Origin: Polaromonas sp.
Lineage (GTDB): Bacteria > Pseudomonadota > Gammaproteobacteria > Burkholderiales > Burkholderiaceae_C
Direction: 5' to 3'
Assembly: GCA_013297865.1 (NCBI GenBank)
Contig: JAAFIP010000005.1
Span: 186,001-250,000, forward strand
Length of the DNA stretch: 64,000 nt
Shown here: piece by piece, positions 1 to 7,939 of the stretch
Layout: each line of letters opens with the position of its first letter
Numbering within the stretch: position 1 is the stretch's first letter
Translations under genes and position numbers: made by a program
The notes under the pieces: generated by a model
What the model was told of the DNA's origin: nothing
Databases searched by the model: none
Seen by the model: only the letters and a program-made list of their open reading frames with translations

Positions 1-127
1 AAAACATTAACAGCACGAGCGGCGCGAACAGGCCCAATAAAACAAGCCAACCCCATCCCAGGCTCATGCCAAAGCTGATGCCGCCGACGAACAGCCAAAA
101 AGCCAATTTAAAGGGATGAAAGGTCAT
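1..127 (-). CDS. N-terminus of a membrane protein (partial)
   Basis: An open frame reads leftward from ATG at 127 and leaves the window at base 1, giving 42 residues. They are strongly hydrophobic and aromatic (for example FWLFVGG, LGWGWLVLLGLF), with about two membrane-spanning stretches separated by a Gly-rich turn. There is no convincing ribosome binding site, and no family can be recognised from this fragment. It could be a small inner-membrane protein or the start of a larger one. It reads in the same direction as putA, which ends 335 bases upstream of it. Confidence 0.4.
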   Translation of the reverse strand, partial: MTFHPFKLAFWLFVGGISFGMSLGWGWLVLLGLFAPLVLLMF

Positions 128-462
128 AGAACCATAGCTTCTATAAAAGTGCCTGCCACGCCGCCGCATGGCAAACCTTGTGCAAATAGGATTGGAGGCC
201 CCGGCGGAGGCTGCTCTTGCAATCAGGTAAAAATCATTTTAGCCACACTTTCCAGCAAAGGTGGCTGGTCGTGCCCAAGCATGCGCGCTACAAAACCCGG
301 CAAGCGGTGATTGAGCGTGGTTGGGATGCAAAAACTGGAGAAAGGCGCGGGGACCCACTCCAGCGCGTTACTCCCGTGGCCGCGTGTTTTCGCAAGTTTT
401 TGACAGCCCAACTTCCTCAATCGCCGCAATGTACAAAAGGCAGATTCGACATCTTCAAACGC
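128..462. other. Intergenic region without recognisable gene
   Basis: These 335 bases lie between the end of putA and the leftmost partial gene. Short open frames exist on both strands, but they lack plausible start signals, protein-like composition or known motifs. I see no clear hairpin terminator or promoter. Confidence 0.5.
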
Positions 463-3400
463 CTAGCCCGCAAGCAAAGCCGCATTGCCCCCCGCCGCTG
501 TGGTGTTGATAGTCACCGTCTGCTCTGCGCAGAAGCGGTACAGATAGTGTGGCCCGCCGGCTTTGGGCCCGGTGCCTGACAGGCCTTCGCCGCCAAATGG
601 CTGCACGCCCACCACGGCGCCGATGGTGTTGCGGTTGATGTAGACGTTGCCGATGTGGGCCGCGCTGGCCAGCGCTGCGGCGCGAGTGTCGATGCGGGTC
701 TGGATGCCCATGGTCAGGCCGTAGCCCAGGGCGTTGATCTGCGCGATGACCTGCAGCGGGTCGCCGCTGTAGCGCACCACCTGTAGCACGGGGCCAAAAA
801 TCTCGGCGCTGACGTCTGCTATGCTGCGCACTTCAAACATCTGTGGTGCTATTAAATTAAGAGCTGCTTCCGCGATATTCTGTTGGTCTAGCAGTGGTTT
901 TTGTTGCAAATTGAGGCGTCCAATATGCTTTTGAATGCCCTGGTAGGCCTCGCCATCAATCACCCTTGGCACATCAGTGGCCAGCTGCGCGCTGTCGCCA
1001 CAGACCAGCTCTTTGGCAGCGCCTGCAATCATCTCTATAACCCCGTCGGCAATCGCCTCGTGCACGCACAGCAGGCGCAGCGCCGAGCAGCGCTGGCCTG
1101 CGCTGCGAAAGGCTGACTGGATCACCGCGTCGCACACCTGCTCTGGCAGGGCCGATGAATCGACCACCATGGCGTTGATGCCGCCGGTCTCGGCAATCAG
1201 CGGCGTGATGGGGCCGTCTTTGGCGGCGAGCGCGCGGTTGATGATGCGGGCCACCTGGGTGGAACCGGTGAAGACGACACCGGCGATGCCTTGCAAAGCA
1301 ACCAACGCCGCGCCCACCGTCTCACCCGGCCCGTGGCATAGCTGCAGCGCACCTTCGGGCACACCCGCAGCGTGCAGCAGCTTGACCGCTTCCAGCGCCA
1401 CGCCCGGCGTCTGCTCGGCGGGCTTGGCCAGCACGGTGTTGCCCGTGGCCAGCGCTGCAGCCACCTGGCCGATAAAGATCGCTAGCGGAAAATTCCACGG
1501 GCTGATGCAGACCCACACACCACGCGCCTTCAGACGCAGCTCGTTGGACTCTCCCGTGACACCGAGTGTCACCTCGTAATTTTTGCCCAGCGTCGCTTCG
1601 TTACCTTTGCCCGGCATCTGCATCGGCAGCATGATGCGCTCGGCCTCCACAGCGTAGTAGCGCAAAAAATCCACCGCTTCGCGCACTTCGGCCACGGCGT
1701 CGCCCCAGGTTTTGAAGGCCTCTTTCACCAGCAGTGCGCAGAACGTGGGCAGCTGGGCCTGCAGCGCATCGGCCGCAGCGTGCAGCACGGCGGCGCGCTG
1801 AGCGACTGGTTGACCGCTCCAAATCTGGTAGCTGGCCGTGCTGATTTTCATGGCTGCTGCGGTCTGCTGCACATCAAACTCTGGCACGGTGGGCACGGCG
1901 CTGGTGTGCAGCGCCTGCAGCAGCGGCGCGCGCATGCCCTCGTCGGCCAGGTCCACGCCGTCGCTGTTGCGCCGCGCGCTGCCCAGGATCTGCGCGGGCA
2001 GCGGCAGCGAAGACGTGCCCTCCAGCCGCAGCGGCGAAATCAGCAGCTCATCCATGCCCACCGACTCGTCAGCCAGCTGGTGTACGAAGGAAGAATTGGC
2101 ACCGTTTTCCAGCAGGCGGCGCACCAGATAGGCCAGCAGGTCGCGGTGTGCGCCCACGGGCGCGTAGACCCGGCAGCGCACCAGCGGGTTTTTCAGCACC
2201 TCGCGGTACACGCCCTCGCCCATGCCGTGCAGGCGCTGTAGCTCAAAGCCTGTGCCGGCCCTAGCAGACATCTGCAGAATGGCGGCAATCGTCGCTGCAT
2301 TGTGCGTAGCAAACTGCGCATAGATCACATCGCCATGCGAGAGCAGCGCGCGTGCGCAGGCCAGATAGCTCACATCGGTGTGGTGTTTGTGGGTGAACAC
2401 GGGGTAATGCGGCAGGCCCATTTCCTGCGCACGCTTGATCTCGGCGTCCCAGTAGGCGCCCTTGACCAGGCGGCACATCAGGCGGATGCGGTGCTTGCGC
2501 GCCATCGCGGCGATGTGTTCGATCAAATCGAGCGCGCGGCTTTGGTAGGCCTGCATGGCCAGGCCAAAGCCCTGCCACTGCGGGTAGTGAGCCGCGATTT
2601 TTTCTACCAGTGCCTCAAACACATCCAGCGAGAGTTCAAGCCGGTCCACCTCTTCGGCGTCTACCGTGAGGTTGATATTGGCCTTGGCCGCCAGCTCACA
2701 CAGGCCCCAGACCCGTGGCACCAGCTCAGCCATCACGCGCGCTGGCTGGGTGTAGTCGTAGCGCGGATGCAGCGCGCTGAGCTTGATCGAGATGCCGTCG
2801 CTGTGCTGGGGCGCTGCTTTTGCAGTGTTTTGAGTATCTTTTGATGCTGCAGAGCCCTGTTTAATCGCGGCGGCAGCTATTGAATGTATAGCATTGGTAT
2901 AGCTTGCCAGGTATTTCTGTGCGTCCGCCTCGGTGCGCGCGCCTTCGCCCAGCATATCGTAGCTGAAGGTCAGCCCCGGCGACTGGCGCGCAATCGTCTG
3001 CGCCTCTTCGATGGTTTGGCCCAGTACAAACTGCTTGCCCAGCAGGGCCACTGCGCGCAGCGTGGCGGCCACCACCGTGCGTGCGCCCAGCTTGGCGATC
3101 AGGCCGGGCTGGGTGTTGGCATCGCTGGGCAGAAAGTGTTTGGACAGGCCGATGGCGGCCGAGGACAGGCGCGCCAGCACCGCATCGCCTGCGCCATCAA
3201 AATCTGCGCGGCCCAACTGGTCGGTGGTCAGCGCGATGGCGGTTTCCACATCCGGCACGCGCAGCAGCGCCTCGGCCAGGCGCATCAGCGCCAGCCCCTC
3301 GGCGCTGGAAATGGGGTACTCCTTGAGCAGGCTTTCCATGGCCCAGAACGGCGGCGGATTCTCGCGCACCGCCTGCACCCAGGGCTTGGCCTGCTGGGCC

Positions 3401-3495
3401 GCAGTGGCCCAGTCCAGCGCGCCTTGCAAGCTGGCCAAACTATGGGCCACGACGGCAGATTCTGGACGATAAGGGCTGGGCAGGCGTTGTGTCAT
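463..3495 (-). CDS. putA: Bifunctional proline dehydrogenase / P5C dehydrogenase PutA
   Basis: Oxidises proline to glutamate in two steps: an FAD proline dehydrogenase makes pyrroline-5-carboxylate, and an NAD aldehyde dehydrogenase finishes the reaction. The 1010-residue protein shows the ProDH barrel (RLVKGAYWDAEIK near residue 342, FATHNAAT) followed by the ALDH half (SPWNFPLAIF near 668, glutamate in AETGG near 767, catalytic cysteine in GQRCSALR near 800, FGGEGLSGTG near the end). It starts directly with the helical arm region, so the N-terminal ribbon-helix-helix DNA-binding domain of enterobacterial PutA is absent; this form would need a separate regulator, perhaps the AsnC-type gene at 7307. 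Two copies of the dispersed element are translated within it, around residues 201-215 (just before the ISIKLSALHPRY motif) and 868-883. Confidence 0.97.
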   Translation of the reverse strand: MTQRLPSPYRPESAVVAHSLASLQGALDWATAAQQAKPWVQAVRENPPPFWAMESLLKEYPISSAEGLALMRLAEALLRVPDVETAIALTTDQLGRADFDGAGDAVLARLSSAAIGLSKHFLPSDANTQPGLIAKLGARTVVAATLRAVALLGKQFVLGQTIEEAQTIARQSPGLTFSYDMLGEGARTEADAQKYLASYTNAIHSIAAAAIKQGSAASKDTQNTAKAAPQHSDGISIKLSALHPRYDYTQPARVMAELVPRVWGLCELAAKANINLTVDAEEVDRLELSLDVFEALVEKIAAHYPQWQGFGLAMQAYQSRALDLIEHIAAMARKHRIRLMCRLVKGAYWDAEIKRAQEMGLPHYPVFTHKHHTDVSYLACARALLSHGDVIYAQFATHNAATIAAILQMSARAGTGFELQRLHGMGEGVYREVLKNPLVRCRVYAPVGAHRDLLAYLVRRLLENGANSSFVHQLADESVGMDELLISPLRLEGTSSLPLPAQILGSARRNSDGVDLADEGMRAPLLQALHTSAVPTVPEFDVQQTAAAMKISTASYQIWSGQPVAQRAAVLHAAADALQAQLPTFCALLVKEAFKTWGDAVAEVREAVDFLRYYAVEAERIMLPMQMPGKGNEATLGKNYEVTLGVTGESNELRLKARGVWVCISPWNFPLAIFIGQVAAALATGNTVLAKPAEQTPGVALEAVKLLHAAGVPEGALQLCHGPGETVGAALVALQGIAGVVFTGSTQVARIINRALAAKDGPITPLIAETGGINAMVVDSSALPEQVCDAVIQSAFRSAGQRCSALRLLCVHEAIADGVIEMIAGAAKELVCGDSAQLATDVPRVIDGEAYQGIQKHIGRLNLQQKPLLDQQNIAEAALNLIAPQMFEVRSIADVSAEIFGPVLQVVRYSGDPLQVIAQINALGYGLTMGIQTRIDTRAAALASAAHIGNVYINRNTIGAVVGVQPFGGEGLSGTGPKAGGPHYLYRFCAEQTVTINTTAAGGNAALLAG
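847..893 (-). repeat. Dispersed element copy, inside putA
   Basis: A copy of the dispersed element (core ATCGCGGGAGCAGCTATTAA when read on its own strand) lies in frame in the aldehyde dehydrogenase half of putA and is translated as LLDQQNIAEAALNLIA. It keeps the GCTATTAA/TTAATAGC-type end. It probably adds a surface insertion without breaking the enzyme. Confidence 0.75.
2851..2895 (+). repeat. Diverged dispersed element copy, inside putA
   Basis: A degenerate copy with recognisable ATCGCGGCGGCAGCTATTGAAT and a GCTAT/ATAGC end, antisense to putA. It encodes the Ala-rich stretch NAIHSIAAAAIKQGSA just before the conserved ISIKLSALHPRY motif, where most PutA proteins are shorter. Confidence 0.55.
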
Positions 3496-3778
3496 GATGG
3501 TCGATGAATTAGCTTAAAAAACTATTTTTATTGATTCAAGTGCAAATTTCTCGCCAAAAAACCCGATTAAACAGAGATTTATTCTGATCAATGCATTCAC
3601 CCCATACCCACAGCTGTGGCGCTTTCCCCAGCGCTGGCGCCGCTGGGCGCTGAATTTGCTTGAGCAGGTGTTTCACCTTAGACTATCCTTGCAGTTTGGC
3701 CTGACAAGTGCCTATTAGTTGCATATACTTACACACAGCCTTTTGAGTGATACTTCCTGCGTAGACAAGCCTTCCATC
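3496..3778. promoter_or_regulatory. Divergent control region of putA and the unknown gene at 3779
   Basis: This 283-base gap separates two divergent genes, so it must hold both promoters. The putA-proximal half (about 3515-3600) is AT-rich, as expected for promoter and Lrp-family binding DNA. I cannot assign convincing -35/-10 boxes. An in-frame TTG at 3719 exists, but it is not used here as the start of the next gene. Confidence 0.4.
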
Positions 3779-4435
3779 ATGACCAGTTCCTCGGTGATCT
3801 ACGTTCGCACGCCATTAGGCCGCTCCACGGCATTCAATCCGGCGTCTACGCTCAAAGAGCCATTGCGCAGCCTGCTCAAGGCGGTGGACGGCAAAGCCAA
3901 CAGTGACGCGCTGGCCGAGCGCTTTGCCGATATTGACGATGTGGCAGCACTGCTCGATCAGCTGGAAACCCAAGGCCTGATCACAGACCGCGGCGCCGCC
4001 TGGCCTGCCATTGACACCAGCCCCCGCACGCAGCGTGCATCGGGCTTCGGGCAAGACGACAGCTCTTTGCTGGAGTCTGGCTTTTCGATATCGGTGCTAC
4101 CCGACAGTACATACAGCTCGCAATCGGGCAAGGCAGAAGGTGGCGCGTCTGAAGACTGGGCCAACACCACATCTCCCGGCATCAACTCCGTGCCGCCGCC
4201 GACCTATTCTCTGCTGGACCGCATGGCCCAGCAGGCGGCCGATGCCATGGGCACCTTCATTCTCACCCACCTGCCCGCCAAAGCCTTCACCATGCTCGGC
4301 CAGGTAGAAAAAATCCACACCACCGAAGAGCTCAAAAGCTATCTGCCCGCCTATGAAACCGAGATAGAGCCTGCGGGAGAAGCAGCGCAGGCCCACATGT
4401 CTGAGCTCAAGCTCGTATTGGATAAGTTGTTTTAA
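3779..4435 (+). CDS. Unknown two-part protein, paralogue of the gene at 6527
   Basis: I do not recognise a named family. The 218 residues contain an N-terminal module (YVRTPLGRSTAF, LLKAVDGK, LLDQLETQGLI) that resembles a small winged-helix-like fold by pattern. A low-complexity linker contains ASGFGQDD, and a C-terminal helical module contains FILTHLPAKAF and LPAYE followed by HMSELKLVLDK. The same three parts, including the linker motif, recur in the gene at 6527. Comparing the two fixes the start at ATG 3779 rather than the in-frame TTG at 3719. The pair brackets a two-component system, suggesting a role in the same signalling circuit. Confidence 0.75.
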   Translation: MTSSSVIYVRTPLGRSTAFNPASTLKEPLRSLLKAVDGKANSDALAERFADIDDVAALLDQLETQGLITDRGAAWPAIDTSPRTQRASGFGQDDSSLLESGFSISVLPDSTYSSQSGKAEGGASEDWANTTSPGINSVPPPTYSLLDRMAQQAADAMGTFILTHLPAKAFTMLGQVEKIHTTEELKSYLPAYETEIEPAGEAAQAHMSELKLVLDKLF

Positions 4436-4509
4436 GGTCACCCTCTCCACGCCAGCGGTCCGATCTTGTGGCTTAATCAGGGGTTAACTTATTTTCACTG
4501 GAGTGCCCC

Positions 4510-4791
4510 ATGGCCCACAAAATCCGTACCGAAGCCGACCGTAAACGCAGCCCCAAGCCCACCCTGCCCAACGGCGTGTCCATGCCCGTGAGCCGCGGCC
4601 AAAAGCGCAGCCTGGAGCGCGGCAGCGCCACCCGCAGCAAAAAGAACCCGGCAAGCGCTGCGGCAAAGGCGGCTAAAGCCCCCAAGGCCCGCAGCGTCAG
4701 GCTGCAGGCCCTGCACCAGGCCTGTTTCACAGCCGGGACACGGCAAAAGCCACCACCTCGGCACCGCTGCGCAGGCCCAGCTTTTTCTTGA
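4510..4791 (+). CDS. Small basic hypothetical protein
   Basis: A 93-residue frame starts at ATG 4510 after a plausible GGAG site. Its first 65 codons have the strong G/C third-position bias of neighbouring genes. The product is rich in Lys, Arg, Ala and Ser (NPASAAAKAAKAPKARS), as in small nucleic-acid-binding proteins, but no family is recognised. The last ~21 codons overlap the 3' end of the convergent response regulator gene and look less protein-like, so the natural stop may have been lost. Confidence 0.5.
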   Translation: MAHKIRTEADRKRSPKPTLPNGVSMPVSRGQKRSLERGSATRSKKNPASAAAKAAKAPKARSVRLQALHQACFTAGTRQKPPPRHRCAGPAFS

Positions 4792-5377
4792 TGCTGGCAC
4801 GGTGCACATCTACTGTGCGCACACTCAGCTCCAGGCTGTAGGCAATTTCCTTGGTGGTTTGCCCCCGGCCTATTTTCTCCAGCACCTCCACCTCGCGCAG
4901 CGACATCAGCGCCTGTGGCGCACTGCGCGCAAAATCACCCACTGGCTTGCGCAGACGCGAAGACACCATGCGGTTGAGCAACTGCGCACTGACCTGTGGG
5001 CTGACCCAGCGGTTGCCCATCAGCAGCTCGGTGGCGGCGTGCACCACCAGCGCCTGCGCTTTTTCCTTCATCAGGTAGCCCTGTGCGCCCAGGCCCAGCA
5101 CCTGCTCGGCGTAGATCAGCTCATCATGCATGGATACCACCAGCACGGGCCGCGGCGACTGCGCCTTGACCATGGCGCGCACGGTATCCAGCCCGTGCGA
5201 ATCGGGCAGCGACATGTCGGTGATCAGCAAGTCGGGCTGCCAGCGCTCTATCGCGCTGCATGCCGCCTGCACCGTCCCGGCGTGCCCCAGCACGGAGAAT
5301 TCGCTCTTGCTTTTGAGCAGCACCTCCAGGCCAAAACGCACAATGTCGTGGTCATCAACGATAAAAATAGTTTTCAT
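4727..5377 (-). CDS. NarL/FixJ-family response regulator
   Basis: A 216-residue cytoplasmic transcription regulator. The receiver domain has the acidic pocket (VDDHD, residues 8-9), phospho-acceptor Asp54 in ITDMSLPDSHG and the conserved Lys in YLMKEKA. The C-terminal LuxR-type helix-turn-helix reads SLREVEVLEKIGRGQTTKEI, then SVRTVDVHRASI. ATG 5377 is chosen because it begins the receiver directly (MKTIFIVDDHD); longer frames add non-conserved residues. It is divergent from the histidine kinase at 5676, its likely partner. The regulon is unknown, but the two paralogous genes at 3779 and 6527 are obvious candidate targets. Confidence 0.93.
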   Translation of the reverse strand: MKTIFIVDDHDIVRFGLEVLLKSKSEFSVLGHAGTVQAACSAIERWQPDLLITDMSLPDSHGLDTVRAMVKAQSPRPVLVVSMHDELIYAEQVLGLGAQGYLMKEKAQALVVHAATELLMGNRWVSPQVSAQLLNRMVSSRLRKPVGDFARSAPQALMSLREVEVLEKIGRGQTTKEIAYSLELSVRTVDVHRASIKKKLGLRSGAEVVAFAVSRL

Positions 5378-5675
5378 TGCAAACACATAAGCACACCCAC
5401 CCAACGCGGGCCTTTGCTGCGTACACTGCATCCAGAGCAGATGCTGCCGTGTATATTTTCGGCATCGGCGCCGCAGCACAAGGCATGGAGACTAACTGAC
5501 ACGCCGCACAAAGCGATACGTAGTTCCGCTATATCGTTGATGTACAAGTACTTAGTCCAGCAGACACCGGCATGGCCCGCGTGCCCGCCCATGCCTGCTA
5601 CCCTTGCTTTATGCCATGCTGTGCTTACAGTGCATCAACCACCCTCCACTTCCTCTTTGACTGGGCCCGACCATC
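5378..5675. promoter_or_regulatory. Divergent control region of the two-component system
   Basis: This 298-base spacer lies between the response regulator and the histidine kinase and must carry both promoters. Visible features are an AAGTACTT palindrome at 5546-5553 and the decamer TACTTAGTCC at 5549-5558. The decamer recurs at 6395-6404, upstream of the paralogous gene at 6527. This could be a binding site for the regulator, but two occurrences of 10 bases are weak evidence. Confidence 0.35.
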
Positions 5676-6401
5676 ATGTCTGCTCCCGTCCTGCCTGATG
5701 ATGCATCCCCTGCGGGTGAATCCAGCGATTTTGATAGCCTGCTGATTGCCCAGCTGGAGGCACAGCAAACGCAGATCGCGCAGGAGCTGCACGACGCAGT
5801 GGGCTCGCAACTGGCAGCCCTCATGATGATGCTGGGTGCCACACAAGCGCTGCATGCGCAGGGCAGCACCACACACGCCGCCCTGGCCCAGGCCATCGCT
5901 CAGCTGGAGCTGGCTGTGCAGGCCACGCGTGCGCTGGCACGCGGCCTGATGCCTGTCGACGCAGCGCCAGGCGGCCTGTGGCGCATGCTCGAGCGTCTGT
6001 GCGCAGACTATGACCAGCTGCACGGCCTGGCCTGTGACTTTGCCATGCAAGGCGACTTTGACAGCGTGCCGCAGGCCACGGCCAACCACCTCTACCGCAT
6101 CGCGCAAGAGGCCATCACCAACGCACTGCGCCATGGGCAGGCCACGCATATCCAGCTGTCGCTCACGCAGCATGCAGCGCACTACGAGATGGCAATCAGC
6201 GACAACGGCAAGGGCCTGCACAAGGTGCCAACTGTGGTTGCGCCTGTGGGCGCGGGCCTGCGCTCGATACAGATGCGCTGCCGCATCATCCAGGCCCAGC
6301 TGCACCTGCAGTCCAGCGCCTTGCAGGGCACCACACTGAAAGTAGTATGGTCCGCAACAGACAGTAAGCCGAACGATGTAGTGTCGCAGTCAACTACTTA
6401 G
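5676..6401 (+). CDS. Cytoplasmic sensor histidine kinase (HisKA_3 / NarX-type)
   Basis: This 241-residue kinase has the HisKA_3 dimerisation box with phospho-acceptor His39 in QELHDAVGSQLAAL. The ATPase module has its N box in YRIAQEAITNALRHG, G1 box in ISDNGKGL and G2 region in GAGLRSIQMRC. There are no membrane segments and no recognisable sensor domain in the ~25 residues before the His box, so the signal is probably intracellular or delivered by another protein. It is divergent from, and likely cognate to, the NarL-type regulator at 4727-5377. Confidence 0.9.
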   Translation: MSAPVLPDDASPAGESSDFDSLLIAQLEAQQTQIAQELHDAVGSQLAALMMMLGATQALHAQGSTTHAALAQAIAQLELAVQATRALARGLMPVDAAPGGLWRMLERLCADYDQLHGLACDFAMQGDFDSVPQATANHLYRIAQEAITNALRHGQATHIQLSLTQHAAHYEMAISDNGKGLHKVPTVVAPVGAGLRSIQMRCRIIQAQLHLQSSALQGTTLKVVWSATDSKPNDVVSQSTT

Positions 6402-6526
6402 TCCCCTGCACCAAGTCCGCTAGCGCCGTGCGTGCGAGCCGCTGCACACTCGCTATCGCCAACGTTATTTGTTTCTTTTAGTAACTGCTTTGAGCGTTGC
6501 CAACCAGGTTGATTGCCTTCATTGCC

Positions 6527-7192
6527 ATGCAAACTATCGCTTCCACCTATGTCCGAACGCCCCAAGGGCGAGTCACTGCTTTCAGTGCGACCACACGCTT
6601 GCCTGCGCATCTCAAAACGCTGCTGCAGGCTATCGATGGTCGAACCCCATCTGGCGTGTTGGCAGCGCGCCTGTCTGGCTTGGGCAATGTGGCGCAATGG
6701 CTCGGCCAGCTGGAAACTGCGGGGCTGATTGAAGACAAGCACGCCACGGCCCGCAGCTCTGGCTTTGGGCAGGACAGCGATCAGATCTGGGGCCATTCGC
6801 GCGCGCCTGCGCCCCGGCCCGCTTTGCATGTCGTGCCGCCGACACCTGGCATCAGTGCCCTGGGCTTGCTGGCCGCTGCCGCGCCCCGCGCAGACGCCTG
6901 GCAGGCCACTGCCACGGGCGACCTGGAAGACAACATGCCTTCGCGCTCAATGGAGACCATTCTGGCCGACCTGACCCAGCAAGTCGCCGATGAGATGGCC
7001 ACCTTTGTGCTGACCTATCTGCCCAACCAGGCCTTCCATTTGCTGCGCGAGCTGGAGACCCTGCGCTCGCCCGTTCAGCTGCGGGCCATGCTGCCCAGCT
7101 ACGAGATGCTGGTGCAGTCGGTGGGGCACGCGGGGCGACAGCATCTTAGCGAGCTGCAGCAGCTGATCGCCAGGCAGTTTGTGGCCAGTTAA
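6527..7192 (+). CDS. Unknown two-part protein, paralogue of the gene at 3779
   Basis: A 221-residue protein with the same plan as the gene at 3779: N-terminal YVRTPQGRVTAF, LLQAIDGRTPSG and QLETAGLIED; a variable linker with SSGFGQDS; and a C-terminal helical region with FVLTYLPNQAF, LPSYE and HLSELQQL. ATG 6527 aligns with the paralogue start and is preferred over the in-frame TTG at 6497. No enzymatic motif, signal peptide or membrane segment is visible. It follows the histidine kinase gene by 125 bases on the same strand and may be cotranscribed with it or controlled by the paired regulator. Confidence 0.75.
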   Translation: MQTIASTYVRTPQGRVTAFSATTRLPAHLKTLLQAIDGRTPSGVLAARLSGLGNVAQWLGQLETAGLIEDKHATARSSGFGQDSDQIWGHSRAPAPRPALHVVPPTPGISALGLLAAAAPRADAWQATATGDLEDNMPSRSMETILADLTQQVADEMATFVLTYLPNQAFHLLRELETLRSPVQLRAMLPSYEMLVQSVGHAGRQHLSELQQLIARQFVAS

Positions 7193-7306
7193 AACGCCAC
7201 CTTCTCGCAGCTTGCATGCGCAGCGCTATGCTGGATAGTGCGTGATTGCTTAGCTGCGCAGAATAATTCACCAAAAATTTAGCTCAACACTAGATAAAAT
7301 CGCCAC

Positions 7307-7789
7307 ATGCAAGCCCATCTCGAAACATCCGACTCGCTCGACAAGATCGACCTGAAGATTTTGAACGCGCTGCAGTCCGATGGCCGTATCAGCAATCTCA
7401 AGCTGGCCGAGCTGGTGGCGCTGAGCCCCACCGCCGTGCTGGCGCGCACACAGCGCCTGCAGCGCGACGGCTTTATCTTGGGCTATGAAGCGCGGCTGAA
7501 CGCAGCCAAGCTGGGGCGGGGCCTGACGGTGTTTGTCGAGGTGCTGCTGGACCGCACCACGCCCCAGGTGTTCGAGCAGTTCAAGGCCGCCGCCCAGGCC
7601 CGGCCCGAGATCATGGAATGCCATATGGTGGCCGGTGGCTTTGACTACCTGCTCAAAACCCGTGTGCGCGACATGGCCGCCTACCGCGAATTTGCAGGCA
7701 ACGCGCTGTGGCAGCTACCCGGCGTGCGCGAAACGCGCACCTATGCGGTGATGGAAGAAGTCAAAGAGACGACGCGGTTGATGCTGTGA
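7307..7789 (+). CDS. Lrp/AsnC-family transcription regulator
   Basis: This 160-residue regulator has the N-terminal helix-turn-helix (DLKILNALQSDGRISN, then LAELVALSPTAVLARTQRL) and the C-terminal RAM ligand domain (MECHMVAGGFDYLLKTRV, PGVRETRTYAVMEEVKE). Lrp-type proteins sense amino acids, and in many proteobacteria a relative (PutR/BkdR type) controls proline use. putA here lacks its own DNA-binding domain and lies about 4 kb away, so control of putA is a reasonable inference but is not shown. The AT-rich DNA just upstream is consistent with autoregulation. Confidence 0.92.
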   Translation: MQAHLETSDSLDKIDLKILNALQSDGRISNLKLAELVALSPTAVLARTQRLQRDGFILGYEARLNAAKLGRGLTVFVEVLLDRTTPQVFEQFKAAAQARPEIMECHMVAGGFDYLLKTRVRDMAAYREFAGNALWQLPGVRETRTYAVMEEVKETTRLML

Positions 7790-7814
7790 TTCGTCAACCT
7801 AGTTTATATAGGTT

Positions 7815-7867
7815 ATAGGCCCGCAAGCCAATAAAATGTCGCGGAGCCAGCTATTAAAAATATAGCG
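7815..7867 (+). repeat. Dispersed element copy, intergenic
   Basis: Copy of the dispersed element between the AsnC-type gene and the sulfatase 3' end: GGCCCGCAAGCC arm, AATAAAATGTCGCGGAGCCA core, then CTATTAAAAATATAG. Its core shows a small rearrangement (GGAGCCA instead of GGGAGCA). Confidence 0.8.
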
Positions 7868-7939
7868 TTCTGCATCCAACTACCTCAAGGCAGACGATAA
7901 GTTTCCAGGCAGATGCTGGCTACGGCACAGCCCAGACTG

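Noticed and set aside
30-45. GGCCCAATAAAACA near the left edge resembles the dispersed element core
   Set aside because: The rest of the core and the end palindrome are missing, and the bases are coding for the partial membrane protein.
217-579. 120-codon frame near the putA 3' end
   Set aside because: No start signal or motif, and it overlaps the end of putA in antisense.
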